Source of the DNA: Isoptericola halalbus
Lineage (GTDB): Bacteria > Actinomycetota > Actinomycetes > Actinomycetales > Cellulomonadaceae
DNA: 64,000 nucleotides
Assembly (NCBI GenBank): GCA_009663185.1
Contig: VJZX01000009.1
Coordinates: forward strand, 48,451 to 112,450
Direction: 5' to 3'
Shown here: one piece after another, positions 1 to 8,742 of the stretch
Layout of the letters: the number at the start of each line of letters is the position of its first letter
Numbering within the stretch: the stretch's first letter is position 1
Notes under the pieces: model-generated
What the model saw: only the letters and a program-made list of their open reading frames with translations
What the model was told of the DNA's origin: nothing
Databases searched by the model: none
Position numbers and translations under genes: made by a program

Positions 1-1935
1 ATCAAGCGCGACGACGTGGACGCGGTCCGCGACCGCGCGCGGATCGAGGAGATCGTCTCGGCGCACGTCACGCTCAAGCCCGCCGGCGTCGGCTCTCTCA
101 AGGGCCTGTGCCCGTTCCACGACGAGCGCACGCCGTCGTTCCACGTGCGGCCAGCTGTGGGCCGGTGGCACTGCTTCGGCTGCGGCGAGGGCGGCGACGT
201 CATCTCGTTCGTGCAGAAGATCGACGGGATGAGCTTCACCGACGCCGTCGAGCACCTCGCCGATCGGGTCGGCGTCGAGCTGCGCTACGAGGACTCGCGC
301 ACCGGTGCGGCGACCGGTCGTGGGCCGCGCGAGGAGCCGGGCCGTCGCCAGCGGCTGATCGAGGCGCACCGCGTGGCGGCCGAGTTCTACTCCGGGCAGC
401 TCTTCGGTCCCGGCGCGCAGGCCGCCCGGGCGTTCCTCGCCGAGCGCAGCTTCGACCGGTCCGACGCCGAGCGGTTCGGCGTCGGCTACGCGCCCACGGG
501 CTGGGACGCGCTGATGCGGCACCTGCAGGGCCGGGGGTTCACGCAGGCCGAGCTCGTCGCCTCAGGCCTCGTGAGCCAAGGGCAGCGCGGGATCTACGAC
601 CGGTTCCGCGGGCGCCTCGTGTGGCCCATCCGCGACGTCACGGGTGCCGTCATCGGCTTCGGCGCGCGCCGGCTGTACGAGGAGGACCAGGGCCCCAAGT
701 ACCTCAATACGCCCGAGACGACCCTGTACAAGAAGGCGCAGGTGCTCTACGGGATCGACCTCGCCAAGCGCGCGATCGCGCAGCAGAAGCGCGTCGTCAT
801 CGTCGAGGGCTACACCGACGTCATGGCGGCCCACCTGTCGGGCGTCGAGACGGCCGTCGCGACGTGCGGCACGGCGTTCGGCGGCGACCACGCCAAGGTC
901 GTGCGCCGGCTGCTCGGCGACACGACGGCGGGCGGCGGGCTGCAGCTCGCGTCGGGCGCCTCGCTCGGGGGCGAGGTCATCTTCACGTTCGACGGCGACG
1001 CCGCGGGTCAGAAGGCCGCCGTCCGCGCGTTCGGCGAGGACCAGCGGTTCCACGCCCAGACGTTCGTGGCCGTCGAGCCGGGCGGCATGGACCCGTGCGA
1101 CCTGCGCATGGCCCGCGGGCCGGAGGCGGTGCGCGCGCTCGTGGACGGCCGCGTGCCGCTGTTCGAGTTCGTCATCCGCACGACACTGCGGCAGTTCGAC
1201 CTCGACACGGTCGAGGGGCGGGTCGGCGCGCTGCGGTCGGCCGCCCCGCTCGTGGCCGGGATCCGCGACCGCTCGATGCAGCTCGGCTACGCGCGCTCGC
1301 TCGCGCGGTGGATCGGCCTGGACACCGACGAGGTGCGCCGGGAGGTCGGCCGCGCGGCGTCGGCATCCGGGCCGGCCACCCGGCGACCCGAGCGGCGGCC
1401 CGAGGTCGACGCGGCTCAGGGACCGGCGTCGGGCATGAGCACACCGGTGCTCGCGATGCCGGACCCGCGCGACCCCGTGGCACGCGTCGAGCGGCAGGCG
1501 CTCGTCGTGGCGCTGCAGTACCCGCAGCACGTGCCCGCGGCGTTCGACGACCTCGGCGAGGACGCGTTCGGCGTGCCCGCGTGGAGGGCCGTGCACGCGG
1601 CGATCCGGGCCGCGGGCGGCGCCGGCACCGGGCGGACGCTCGGCGGCGGCGCCTGGGTCGAGGCGGTCGCGGAGCAGGCGCCCGAGGCGGTGGCCCCGCT
1701 CGTGACCGAGATGTCCGTCGCGCCGGTGCCCGAGGATCGTGAGGAGGTCATCGGCGCTTACGTGGCCGACGTCGTGCGCGCCCTCGCGGACCTGGGGCTC
1801 ACCCGCCGCATCGCCGACGCCAAGAGCCGGCTCCAGCGGCTCGACCCTGCGGCCGACCCGGATGTCTACCGGACGGCGTTCGAGCACCTGCTGGCGATCG
1901 AGGCCGAGCGGCGCCGGCTGCGCGAGAGCGCGTGA
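1..1935 (+). CDS. dnaG: DNA primase DnaG (5'-truncated by window edge)
   Basis: DNA primase makes the RNA primers for replication. The reading frame is already open at base 1 (IKRDDV before the first GTG at 16), so the true start lies upstream. The N-terminal zinc-binding domain is visible as CPFHDERTPSFH followed by WHCFGCGEGG, a CHC2-type finger. The TOPRIM catalytic core follows, with the acidic VEGYTDVM motif and the metal-binding FDGDAAGQ motif, then a C-terminal helicase-binding region. The protein ends with TGA at 1935, three bases before the stop of the convergent exporter gene, so no separate terminator fits between them. The length seen (about 644 residues) is close to complete. Confidence 0.97.
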   Translation: MKRDDVDAVRDRARIEEIVSAHVTLKPAGVGSLKGLCPFHDERTPSFHVRPAVGRWHCFGCGEGGDVISFVQKIDGMSFTDAVEHLADRVGVELRYEDSRTGAATGRGPREEPGRRQRLIEAHRVAAEFYSGQLFGPGAQAARAFLAERSFDRSDAERFGVGYAPTGWDALMRHLQGRGFTQAELVASGLVSQGQRGIYDRFRGRLVWPIRDVTGAVIGFGARRLYEEDQGPKYLNTPETTLYKKAQVLYGIDLAKRAIAQQKRVVIVEGYTDVMAAHLSGVETAVATCGTAFGGDHAKVVRRLLGDTTAGGGLQLASGASLGGEVIFTFDGDAAGQKAAVRAFGEDQRFHAQTFVAVEPGGMDPCDLRMARGPEAVRALVDGRVPLFEFVIRTTLRQFDLDTVEGRVGALRSAAPLVAGIRDRSMQLGYARSLARWIGLDTDEVRREVGRAASASGPATRRPERRPEVDAAQGPASGMSTPVLAMPDPRDPVARVERQALVVALQYPQHVPAAFDDLGEDAFGVPAWRAVHAAIRAAGGAGTGRTLGGGAWVEAVAEQAPEAVAPLVTEMSVAPVPEDREEVIGAYVADVVRALADLGLTRRIADAKSRLQRLDPAADPDVYRTAFEHLLAIEAERRRLRESA

Positions 1936-1938
1936 GGC

Positions 1939-3408
1939 TCAGGCCTCCTGGCGCTCGGCGGTCCCGGCGCGCAGGGCCGCGCGCCGCTCGCGTGCCGCGG
2001 CGCGGTCCGCGGGCATGAGCGTCGCCCACACGAGCAGAGCCGCGGCGCACGAGGAGATCACGATGAACACGATGTGCATCGCGGTCATGAGACCCGGTCC
2101 CTCGGGGGTCCCGTCCGCGGCGAGCGTCGTGTGCGCGTTGACGATCGCGCCGCACACCGCGACGCCGACGGCCGAGCCCAGCGAGCGGGCGAACATGTTC
2201 GTCCCGGTCACCGCGCCGCGCTCGGTGAACCGCGCCGAGGACTGCGCCGCGATGAGCGTCGGCACCGCCGTCAGGCCCATGCCGACCCCGACGACGAAGC
2301 ACAGCGCCGCGACCCCGACGATCGGCGACTCGGGCCCGAGCAGCAGTGCGAGCGACGTACCGGTCAGCACGACCGTCGCCCCGATCGTCGCGGTCAGGCG
2401 AAAGCCGATGCGCAGGTACAGGCGCCCGGCGTTCGACGCCGACAGCGGCCACCCGAGCGTCAGGGCGGCGAGCGCGAAGCCCGCCACGAGCGGCCCGAAG
2501 CCGAGCACGCCCTGCGCGTAGATCGGGATGTAGGTCGCCAGCCCCAGCACGATGACGCCGACGAGCAGGGACACGGTCGTCGAGGTGCCCACCACGCGCC
2601 GGCGCAGGATCGTCACGTCGAGGATCGGGTGCGGGGTGCGCCGGGACCGGGCGAAGAAGGACGCGAGCAGCAGCGCCGCCACGCCGAAGATGCCGATCGA
2701 TGCGGGGGAGTCCCACGCCCACGTCGAGCCGCTCTCGAGCAGGCCGAGCAGCAGCAGCGTGCTGCCGCCGGCGAGGAGCACGGCGCCCGCGTAGTCGACG
2801 GGCTCGCGCTCGCCGTCGAGCGCCGACTCGTGATACCGCCGCAGGAGCATCCATGCCGCCGCGACGCACAGCGGGACGTTGATGAAGAAGATCCAGCGCC
2901 ACGAGACGAACTCGGAGAACACGCCGCCGAGCGTCGGTCCGACGACGGACGAGATCGCCCACACCGAGGCCAGGTAGCCCTGCGTCTTCGCGCGCTCCTC
3001 GATCGTGTAGATGTCCGAGACGATCGTCAGCGACACGGGCATGACGGCGCCCGCGCCGAGGCCCTGCAGCACCCGGCCCGCGATCAGCGCCGACATCGAC
3101 CACGCGAACCCGCACAGCACCGATCCGACGAAGAACAGCCCGACACCCACGAGCATGAGGCGCTTGCGGCCGAAGATGTCGGCGAGCCGCCCGTACAGCG
3201 GGGTGCTCACGGCCTGGGCGAGCAGGTAGGTCGAGAACAGCCACGGCACCTGGTCGAAGCCGCCGAGGTCGCGGGTGATGACGGCCGACGCGGTCGCGAT
3301 GATCGTCGCGTCGAGCGCGACGAGCGCCGTCGCGAGCATGAGCGAGAGCAGGATGGGGCCGCGCTCGGAGCGCAGGCCGACGGCGGACGGCGCGGTCGCA
3401 GTGGGCAC
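1939..3408 (-). CDS. MFS drug exporter, DHA2 (14-TMS) type
   Basis: This is a proton-driven multidrug exporter of the major facilitator superfamily, in the cytoplasmic membrane. It has many hydrophobic segments and the typical early motifs: LDATIIATA in TM1, a GRLADIFGRKR loop (motif A) and GRVLQGLGAGAVMPVS in TM4, followed by VGPTLGG (motif C of antiporters). About 489 residues fit the 14-TM DHA2 family. The frame stays open further upstream, but the extra residues are arginine- and proline-rich and unlike the family, so I place the start at GTG 3408 (VPTATAPS). No strong ribosome-binding site is visible there. No regulator is adjacent, and the substrate cannot be read from the sequence. Confidence 0.9.
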   Translation of the reverse strand: MPTATAPSAVGLRSERGPILLSLMLATALVALDATIIATASAVITRDLGGFDQVPWLFSTYLLAQAVSTPLYGRLADIFGRKRLMLVGVGLFFVGSVLCGFAWSMSALIAGRVLQGLGAGAVMPVSLTIVSDIYTIEERAKTQGYLASVWAISSVVGPTLGGVFSEFVSWRWIFFINVPLCVAAAWMLLRRYHESALDGEREPVDYAGAVLLAGGSTLLLLGLLESGSTWAWDSPASIGIFGVAALLLASFFARSRRTPHPILDVTILRRRVVGTSTTVSLLVGVIVLGLATYIPIYAQGVLGFGPLVAGFALAALTLGWPLSASNAGRLYLRIGFRLTATIGATVVLTGTSLALLLGPESPIVGVAALCFVVGVGMGLTAVPTLIAAQSSARFTERGAVTGTNMFARSLGSAVGVAVCGAIVNAHTTLAADGTPEGPGLMTAMHIVFIVISSCAAALLVWATLMPADRAAARERRAALRAGTAERQEA

Positions 3409-3509
3409 GTCAACGACAAGCCGTCGGTGACCGGTGCGTATTCCCGCGGGCGCGCTCCGAGACTCAGCAGCGGGTCCGCGACCCCAGGTACACATACGCT
3501 GGAGGCACC

Positions 3510-3950
3510 ATGCACGCGATCGCGCCCCTGAGAACCCTGACCGCCGCCGCGCGGCGCGGGCTGGGCGGTGCCGTGCTGGTTGCCGTGCTCGTGCTCGGCG
3601 TGGTCGCGATGCACGCGATGAGCGGCTCGGTGAGTCACCACGGCGCCGTCGGAACGGGCGCACGGAGCAGCGTCGAGCATGTCCACGCCCACGCCGGCGC
3701 GGTCGCCACGCTCACCGGGCACGAGACGGCCCCGGCGGCTCCGCCCGCGTGCGACGCCGAATGCACCCAGGAGCTCATGACGGCGATGTGCCTCATGGTG
3801 CTTGTCTCGCTCGTCACGCTCCTCGGGCCGAGCCGGAGGGCCTCCGCCGTCGTGCGCGCAGCACTCTCGAGCGTGCTCGCCGTGGCCGGGCCGCGCAGTC
3901 GTGCCCGGACGGCTCCCTCTCTGCACGCCCTGGGGATCCTGCGCACGTAG
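3510..3950 (+). CDS. DUF6153-like small membrane protein
   Basis: A 146-residue protein with an N-terminal hydrophobic segment (about residues 18-36) ending in the MHAMSG motif, a histidine-rich extracytoplasmic stretch (HHG, HVHAHAG), a C-x3-C pair (CDAEC) and a second hydrophobic segment around residues 90-106. This layout matches the actinobacterial DUF6153 family as I recall it. It is followed 88 bases later by a DUF305 lipoprotein, a pairing I recall from other actinobacteria. The His/Cys/Met-rich composition suggests metal handling, possibly copper; that is inference only. Confidence 0.7.
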   Translation: MHAIAPLRTLTAAARRGLGGAVLVAVLVLGVVAMHAMSGSVSHHGAVGTGARSSVEHVHAHAGAVATLTGHETAPAAPPACDAECTQELMTAMCLMVLVSLVTLLGPSRRASAVVRAALSSVLAVAGPRSRARTAPSLHALGILRT

Positions 3951-4038
3951 ACAGGGACGCCGACGCCGCACGGCGTCGCGCTCACCCGCGGGCCGCCGGC
4001 CCGCGCGTCCCACCCTGCGTACGAGAGGTTTCCGAGAG

Positions 4039-4635
4039 ATGAAGCGTTGTGTCCTGCCCGGACTGATCGTGTCCGTGGCGCTCGGCCTGGCGGCGTGCTC
4101 CTCCCCTCCGGAGGACACCGGCCCGGGCGACAACATGCCCATGATGTCGAGCCCGGCGTCGCCCGGGGCGGCGGCTGACAGCCGGTTCAGCCCCGCCGAC
4201 GTCATGTTCGCGCAGATGATGATCCCGCACCACGAGCAGGCGATCGAGATGTCCGACATCGTCCTGGCCGCCGAGGGTATCGACCCGGGCGTCGCGGAGC
4301 TCGCCGAACAGATCAAGGCGGCGCAGCAGCCCGAGATCGACCAGATGAACGAGTGGCTCGACGAGTGGGGCGCCGGCGGCTCGATGCCCGGCCACGGGTC
4401 GATGGACGGGATGATGAGCGAGGGCGACCTGCAGGCGCTCGCGGACGCCGACGGCGCCGAGGCGAGCCGGCTGTTCCTCGAGCAGATGATCGTCCACCAC
4501 GAGGGCGCGATCGTCATGGCCGAGGGCGAGGTGGCCGCCGGCCGCCACGAGGGGGCCGTCGCGATGGCGGACGAGATCATCGAGGTCCAGAAGGACGAGA
4601 TCGAGCGCATGCGCGAGATGCTCGAGTCGATGTGA
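4039..4635 (+). CDS. DUF305 domain lipoprotein
   Basis: A 198-residue secreted lipoprotein. The signal peptide ends in a lipobox (GLAACSS), so the cysteine near residue 19 should be lipidated. The mature part is a ferritin-like four-helix DUF305 domain with two copies of the family signature: MMIPHHEQAIEMS and, about 90 residues later, MIVHHEGAIVMAEGE. The histidines and many methionines are typical and suggest metal binding, but no reaction is established for the family. ATG 4039 is chosen because it opens a proper lipoprotein signal; upstream in-frame sequence is not signal-like. It probably forms an operon with the DUF6153-like gene before it. Confidence 0.88.
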   Translation: MKRCVLPGLIVSVALGLAACSSPPEDTGPGDNMPMMSSPASPGAAADSRFSPADVMFAQMMIPHHEQAIEMSDIVLAAEGIDPGVAELAEQIKAAQQPEIDQMNEWLDEWGAGGSMPGHGSMDGMMSEGDLQALADADGAEASRLFLEQMIVHHEGAIVMAEGEVAAGRHEGAVAMADEIIEVQKDEIERMREMLESM

Positions 4636-4638
4636 CGC

Positions 4639-4668
4639 GGTGGTGCGCCGGGGGACCGGCGCACCACC
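4639..4668. terminator. Strong hairpin between convergent genes
   Basis: A perfect 13-bp stem (4639-4651 with 4656-4668, GGTGGTGCGCCGG) closes a 4-base GGGA loop directly after the DUF305 stop codon and before the end of the convergent glycosidase gene. It is a likely bidirectional transcription terminator. No T-tract is present, which is common in high-GC actinobacteria. Confidence 0.8.
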
Positions 4669-4704
4669 CGTCGTCGATGCCGTGCTTCTGCCGCCCTCGC
4701 GAAC

Positions 4705-7446
4705 TCAGTCGTCGACCGCGACGGTCACCGGCTCCGCGGCCAGGAGCGGCGCGACCGTCACGCTGTCGATGTTGGGTGCGAACGCCGCCGTGTTGCCGAG
4801 ACGCAGCGGCGCGTCTCCGGTCGTCAGCGTGACCGGGACCGTGCGCTCCCAGAAGCTGTTCCACGCGAAGGTGTACCGGAAGTGCGTCCTGCCCACGGGG
4901 ACCTGATGGTCGCCCTCGCGGATCTGTAGCTCACGGTCGACGACCTGCGGGTTGTAGTCGTGCCGGCCGGACAGCTCGGCGTTGGAGTAGCGCACGACCA
5001 CGTCGTAGACGCCGGGCCGGTCGAACCCCTGGCCGCGAGGAATCTGCAGGTAGTTCTGCTCCCCGTTGCCGAGCCACTCGACCACGGCGCCGCCCGAGGC
5101 GTTCGTCCCCGTGCTGGCCGCCTTGGTGGCGACGACGGCGGTTCCGTGCAGCTCGGCGTCCTCGGCCTCGATCGTCGTCGCCGCCTCGTCCGCCTGGGGC
5201 GTCCGCGTGACGGTCACGTCGCCCACCGCGCTGCCGCCGGCGGACTGGAGCTCCACCTCGTTGATCCCCTCGGCGAGGTGGACCCGCGCCGTCGAGACCC
5301 AGCCGCCCTCGGACGGCGTCGTGAAGGTCGTGACGTCGCGGCCGTTGATCGCCAGCGTGAGGTCGGACGCGGCGCCGGTACGGTGATGGACGGCGACGTC
5401 GTGGTACCCGGACTCCATCGCGTTGGCGTAAAGCTCCGCGCGCTGGCCGTCGCCCGCCATCCTGGCGAAGCCGCGGGACGACGGGTCGGTCCAGCCCAGG
5501 GTGGCTCCGCCGACCAGTCGCATCGTCGACGCCGGATAGACGGTCGGCTCGCCGTCGGTGACGTCCGTGAGAACGAACTTGTCGAGCGTGATGTCGGCGT
5601 TGGGCAGCAGGGTCGTCCCGTCGGCGCTGGCACGCAGGGACAGGACGTGCTCACCGGCCGTGAGGTCGACCGTCACCTCGGCGCTCCCGCGGTACTGCCA
5701 GCGATGCGTCGCGGTCAGCGCCAGGTCGGCGGTGTACTGGACGGTCTGGCCGAGTGCACCGTCGACGAAGAGGGCATGACGGCCCGGGACGCCCGGAGTC
5801 CCTCCGATCACCTGGAACCGGTACGTGCCGTCGCGCGGGACCGTGACGGTCCAGTCGGCCCGCGAGTCCACCTTGTTGAACGAGCCCACGTCGCGTCCGT
5901 GGGAGGCGAGGAACTTCCACCCACCGTTCGACGTCGGGTCCTGGGTATAGGTCTGGGCGCCGGTGAGCACCGTCTCCTCGGCCTCGATCGCCGTCGACCA
6001 GACGTCCGTCGGCGTGACCTCGCGGTTCTGGCTGGGGGTCACGATGACCTGGTAGGCGGCGTACCGGTCGTAGGTCGGCACGTCGAGGGTGAGGGCGCCG
6101 TCCTTCACCTTCGCACCGTCGATCGCCAGCACGACCGGCGGCGTGTGCTGGAGCCCCTGGGCGCCGGTGAGCGTGATCTCACGGACCTCCACGTCGACCG
6201 TCCTGTCGGAGATCGACGGCGCGAGGCCGGTCAGCTCCAGCCGGACGTCCTTGTCTGTCCCGCCGAACAGGACCATCGCTCGCCGGTTCTCCGCGTCGAG
6301 CGCGCCGATGCCCTGGAGCGTGTCGACCGTGTCGGGGTGCGGGGGCGTGACCTTCACCGTCTGGCTCCCGGCAAGGTCGCCGTAGGACTTGAACAGCCAC
6401 CAGCCGCCGTTGGCGCCGCCCGGGCGGGCGCTGTTGTCCGAGAAGTTGCCGGCGTAGTTCCAGTACGCCGTCTGCGAGTCGACCTTGGTGTCCTCGAACA
6501 TGGAGAACCACTGGATGAGCTGCCCGGGGACGCCCATGTCGCGCAGCATCCCGTACTCGGTGATGTTGACGTGGATCGGGTTCACTCCGAGCTCACGCTC
6601 GAGGCCACGGTAGGCGGCAAGGTGCGATCGGTAGGTCGCGAGGTTGTTGATGCCCAGCTCGTGCCAGATGAAGACGTCAGGAAGGACGTCGTGCTGCTTG
6701 GCGTAGGTGAGGAAGTCCTGCGAGCGGTCAAGGTGCCAGCGCGCGTCCCCGGGACCACCGATCCGTGCGGTCGGCAGCCCGTGGCGTGCGTAGACCTCCT
6801 GGATCTTGTCGTGGACCGCCTTCCAGTCGGCGAGGAAGGTGTCCCGCATCGTCGACCAGTTCTGGTACCAGATGCCGTCCGGTTCGTTGAACGGGATGAA
6901 CAGGTACTTCTCGGGGTGGTCCGACTGCGTCGCGACCGCCTCGACCATCAGCTCGACGACCTCGAGGTAGTCCCACACGCCGTTGGGCTCGTCGGTATAG
7001 GTCCCGGTGGTCTGGTCGTAGGTGCGGACGTCGCCGACCCGGGTGCCGCGATGGTACGGCCAGTCGGGGTAGTGGTCCTGGATGTAGATCGCCAGCTCCT
7101 GGCCGTGCTTGGCGAAGAAGCCGTCCTCGATCTTGAGGATGTCTCCGCTGGGGTGCTGCGTCCCGAACGGTGGCTTCTGCGAGGAGTTAGTGATGTGGGC
7201 GCCGTCGATGAGGGCCTGCGTCGGCGCACCCTCGTCGCCGAATCCGTAGAGCGTCCCGGACGCTCCGCCGCGGAACGCTCCGGTGGTGGTGGCGAAGTCG
7301 ACCTTCAGCACGTCCGGATCCTCGGCCGCGGTGGCCGGGAGAGTGCTGGTCAAGCCTGTGATCCCGACCGCGACGACGACGGCGGCCGCCGCCATGGTGC
7401 GTGGACGCTGACGCCGGTGATCTGCGCTTTCACGTTGTGCCTGCAC
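4705..7446 (-). CDS. Secreted clan GH-A glycoside hydrolase with C-terminal CBM-like domains
   Basis: A 913-residue exported protein. The start is GTG 7446, preceded by GAAGGAG at a 6-7-base spacing. A basic n-region and hydrophobic core end near ATA-AED (about residue 41), a Sec signal. Residues about 45-400 look like a TIM-barrel glycosidase of clan GH-A, closest in style to GH39: the acid/base Glu188 is in FIPFNEPDGIW and the likely nucleophile Glu297 is in VNITEYG. The rest contains beta-rich, CBM35/CBM6-like modules, with two IEAE openings (near residues 488 and 740). Substrate is not readable; the divergent GH36 alpha-galactosidase and sugar importer suggest a galactose- or arabinose-containing plant polysaccharide. 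Expression is probably controlled by the adjacent LacI protein. Confidence 0.82.
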   Translation of the reverse strand: MQAQRESADHRRQRPRTMAAAAVVVAVGITGLTSTLPATAAEDPDVLKVDFATTTGAFRGGASGTLYGFGDEGAPTQALIDGAHITNSSQKPPFGTQHPSGDILKIEDGFFAKHGQELAIYIQDHYPDWPYHRGTRVGDVRTYDQTTGTYTDEPNGVWDYLEVVELMVEAVATQSDHPEKYLFIPFNEPDGIWYQNWSTMRDTFLADWKAVHDKIQEVYARHGLPTARIGGPGDARWHLDRSQDFLTYAKQHDVLPDVFIWHELGINNLATYRSHLAAYRGLERELGVNPIHVNITEYGMLRDMGVPGQLIQWFSMFEDTKVDSQTAYWNYAGNFSDNSARPGGANGGWWLFKSYGDLAGSQTVKVTPPHPDTVDTLQGIGALDAENRRAMVLFGGTDKDVRLELTGLAPSISDRTVDVEVREITLTGAQGLQHTPPVVLAIDGAKVKDGALTLDVPTYDRYAAYQVIVTPSQNREVTPTDVWSTAIEAEETVLTGAQTYTQDPTSNGGWKFLASHGRDVGSFNKVDSRADWTVTVPRDGTYRFQVIGGTPGVPGRHALFVDGALGQTVQYTADLALTATHRWQYRGSAEVTVDLTAGEHVLSLRASADGTTLLPNADITLDKFVLTDVTDGEPTVYPASTMRLVGGATLGWTDPSSRGFARMAGDGQRAELYANAMESGYHDVAVHHRTGAASDLTLAINGRDVTTFTTPSEGGWVSTARVHLAEGINEVELQSAGGSAVGDVTVTRTPQADEAATTIEAEDAELHGTAVVATKAASTGTNASGGAVVEWLGNGEQNYLQIPRGQGFDRPGVYDVVVRYSNAELSGRHDYNPQVVDRELQIREGDHQVPVGRTHFRYTFAWNSFWERTVPVTLTTGDAPLRLGNTAAFAPNIDSVTVAPLLAAEPVTVAVDD
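7418..7432. promoter_or_regulatory. Putative LacI-family operator (intragenic)
   Basis: On the minus strand this reads TGAAAGCGCAGATCA, nearly the same as the sites at 7510-7524 and 8681-8695. It lies inside codons 5-10 of the glycosidase gene, just after its GTG start, where a bound LacI-type repressor could block elongation. Alternatively the true start is the downstream ATG at 7395 and this site lies in the leader, but that ATG has no ribosome-binding site. Confidence 0.55.
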
Positions 7447-7509
7447 GCGCTACTCCTTCGTAGGTGGACGGAAGCGACGGCGACAACGCCGGCCGCATGC
7501 TGGGACCTA

Positions 7510-7524
7510 TGAAAGCGCTGATCG
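7510..7524. promoter_or_regulatory. Putative LacI-family operator in the divergent promoter region
   Basis: TGAAAGCGCTGATCG, preceded by CCTA. The same CCTATGAAAGCG string occurs on the other strand at the 8681-8695 site. It lies 45 bases before the LacI start and 64 bases before the glycosidase start, so it could control both directions, including autoregulation. Confidence 0.6.
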
Positions 7525-7568
7525 CTGATGACCACAAGCCCGTGCCCTCAGCCGCGTACGCTGGCCGC

Positions 7569-8591
7569 GTGAGCTCATCTCCTCGTGTGAAGCCGCCTGT
7601 CATCGCCGACGTCGCCCGTGCGGCCGGCGTCAGCGTGCCCACCGTGTCGCGGGTGCTCAACGGATCTGTCCCCGTCAGCGCGGAGCGGCGGGCCCGGGTG
7701 CTCGCCGCGATCAAGGCGTTGGGGTTCCGCCCCAACGGAGCTGCTCGCTCGCTGGCGCAGCGCGGCGGCTCGATGATCGCCGTGTTCGCCGGCAACACCA
7801 CCCGCTACGGGTACGCCTCGACCATCCAGGGCATCGAGGAGGCCGCGCGCCAGTCCGGTTACATGGTCTTCATTTCGGTGGTGGAGACGCCCGACGCCGC
7901 GACGGTCGAGCGGGCCGTCGACCACGCCCTGAGCCAGCCGATGGCGGGTGCGATCGTGCTCGAGTTCGACCCGCCCGGCGTGGCGGCGCTCGCCGGGATG
8001 CCGCCCTGGCTACCGGCGGTCGCCGCGGCGTCAGGCGGCTCGTCGGGCGAGGCGATCTCGCACGCGTACATGGACGACCGGTACGCCGCCGCCCAGGCCA
8101 CGCGCTATCTGCTCGACCTCGGCCACCGGACCGTGCATCACGTGGCGATCCCGTCCGCAGGGACGGAGAGCGCGCGCCTCCTCGGCTGGCAGGACGCGCT
8201 TCGCAGCGCGGGGGTTGCCGTGCCGCCGGTGATCCGCGCCGACTGGAGCCCGATGTCCGGCTACGACGCCGGCGCGTCGTTGGCCAGGGACCCGTCCGTG
8301 ACCGCCGTCCTAGCCGGGAACGACGAGCTCGCCATGGGCGTCATGAAGGCGCTGAACGATCACGGCAGGCGGGTTCCCGAAGACGTGAGCGTGGTGGGCT
8401 TCGACGACCACCCGCTGAGCCAGCTGTGGGTGCCCGCGCTCACGACCGTCCGGCAGGACTTCGTCGGTCTCGGGCACCAGGTCTTCGGCCTGCTCGCCGG
8501 CCAGCTCGCTTCCGGCGAGGCGCGCCCGTCGGTCCGCATGATCCCCGACCTGATCGTGCGCGGGTCGACCGGCCGCGCGCCGTCCGCCTGA
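7569..8591 (+). CDS. LacI-family transcriptional regulator
   Basis: A 340-residue repressor-type protein, the usual length for the family. The N-terminal helix-turn-helix is clear (VIADVARAAGVSVPTVSRVLNG, about residues 11-32), followed by the hinge helix (GFRPNGAARSLA) and a periplasmic-binding-protein-like sugar sensor with the conserved ending DVSVVGFDDHPLS and LTTVRQD. GTG 7569 gives the standard family N-terminus; the frame stays open upstream but adds 35 residues not expected for LacI. It lies between two divergently arranged glycosidase genes whose control regions share its probable operators. The effector is probably a galactose-containing sugar, by context only. Confidence 0.93.
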   Translation: MSSSPRVKPPVIADVARAAGVSVPTVSRVLNGSVPVSAERRARVLAAIKALGFRPNGAARSLAQRGGSMIAVFAGNTTRYGYASTIQGIEEAARQSGYMVFISVVETPDAATVERAVDHALSQPMAGAIVLEFDPPGVAALAGMPPWLPAVAAASGGSSGEAISHAYMDDRYAAAQATRYLLDLGHRTVHHVAIPSAGTESARLLGWQDALRSAGVAVPPVIRADWSPMSGYDAGASLARDPSVTAVLAGNDELAMGVMKALNDHGRRVPEDVSVVGFDDHPLSQLWVPALTTVRQDFVGLGHQVFGLLAGQLASGEARPSVRMIPDLIVRGSTGRAPSA

Positions 8592-8623
8592 GCCCACGAG
8601 CCGCAGACGGCCAACCCGTCGTC

Positions 8624-8638
8624 TGAAACCGGGCATCA
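8624..8638. promoter_or_regulatory. Degenerate second LacI-type site
   Basis: TGAAACCGGGCATCA matches 11 of 15 positions of the reverse complement of the strong 8681-8695 site, 57 bases away (centre to centre). It may be an auxiliary operator, or chance. The spacing is not an exact number of helical turns (about 5.4), which lowers confidence. Confidence 0.25.
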
Positions 8639-8680
8639 CCCTTCGGCCTCACCACCGCGGCAGAGACTTGCCATCTTCAA

Positions 8681-8695
8681 TGATCGACGCTTTCA
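8681..8695. promoter_or_regulatory. Putative LacI-family operator before the GH36 gene
   Basis: TGATCGACGCTTTCA; its reverse complement TGAAAGCGTCGATCA closely matches the two sites flanking the glycosidase and lacI starts. It lies 48 bases upstream of the chosen GH36 start, between lacI and GH36, and indicates a separate regulated promoter for GH36. Confidence 0.6.
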
Positions 8696-8742
8696 TAGGA
8701 CGGTCGCACCGCGCGACGACGAGCGACGGGACTGGGGCGAGG

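Noticed and set aside
4960..7512. 850-residue open frame antisense to the secreted glycosidase
   Set aside because: It overlaps a gene with a signal peptide and catalytic motifs; no motif of its own.
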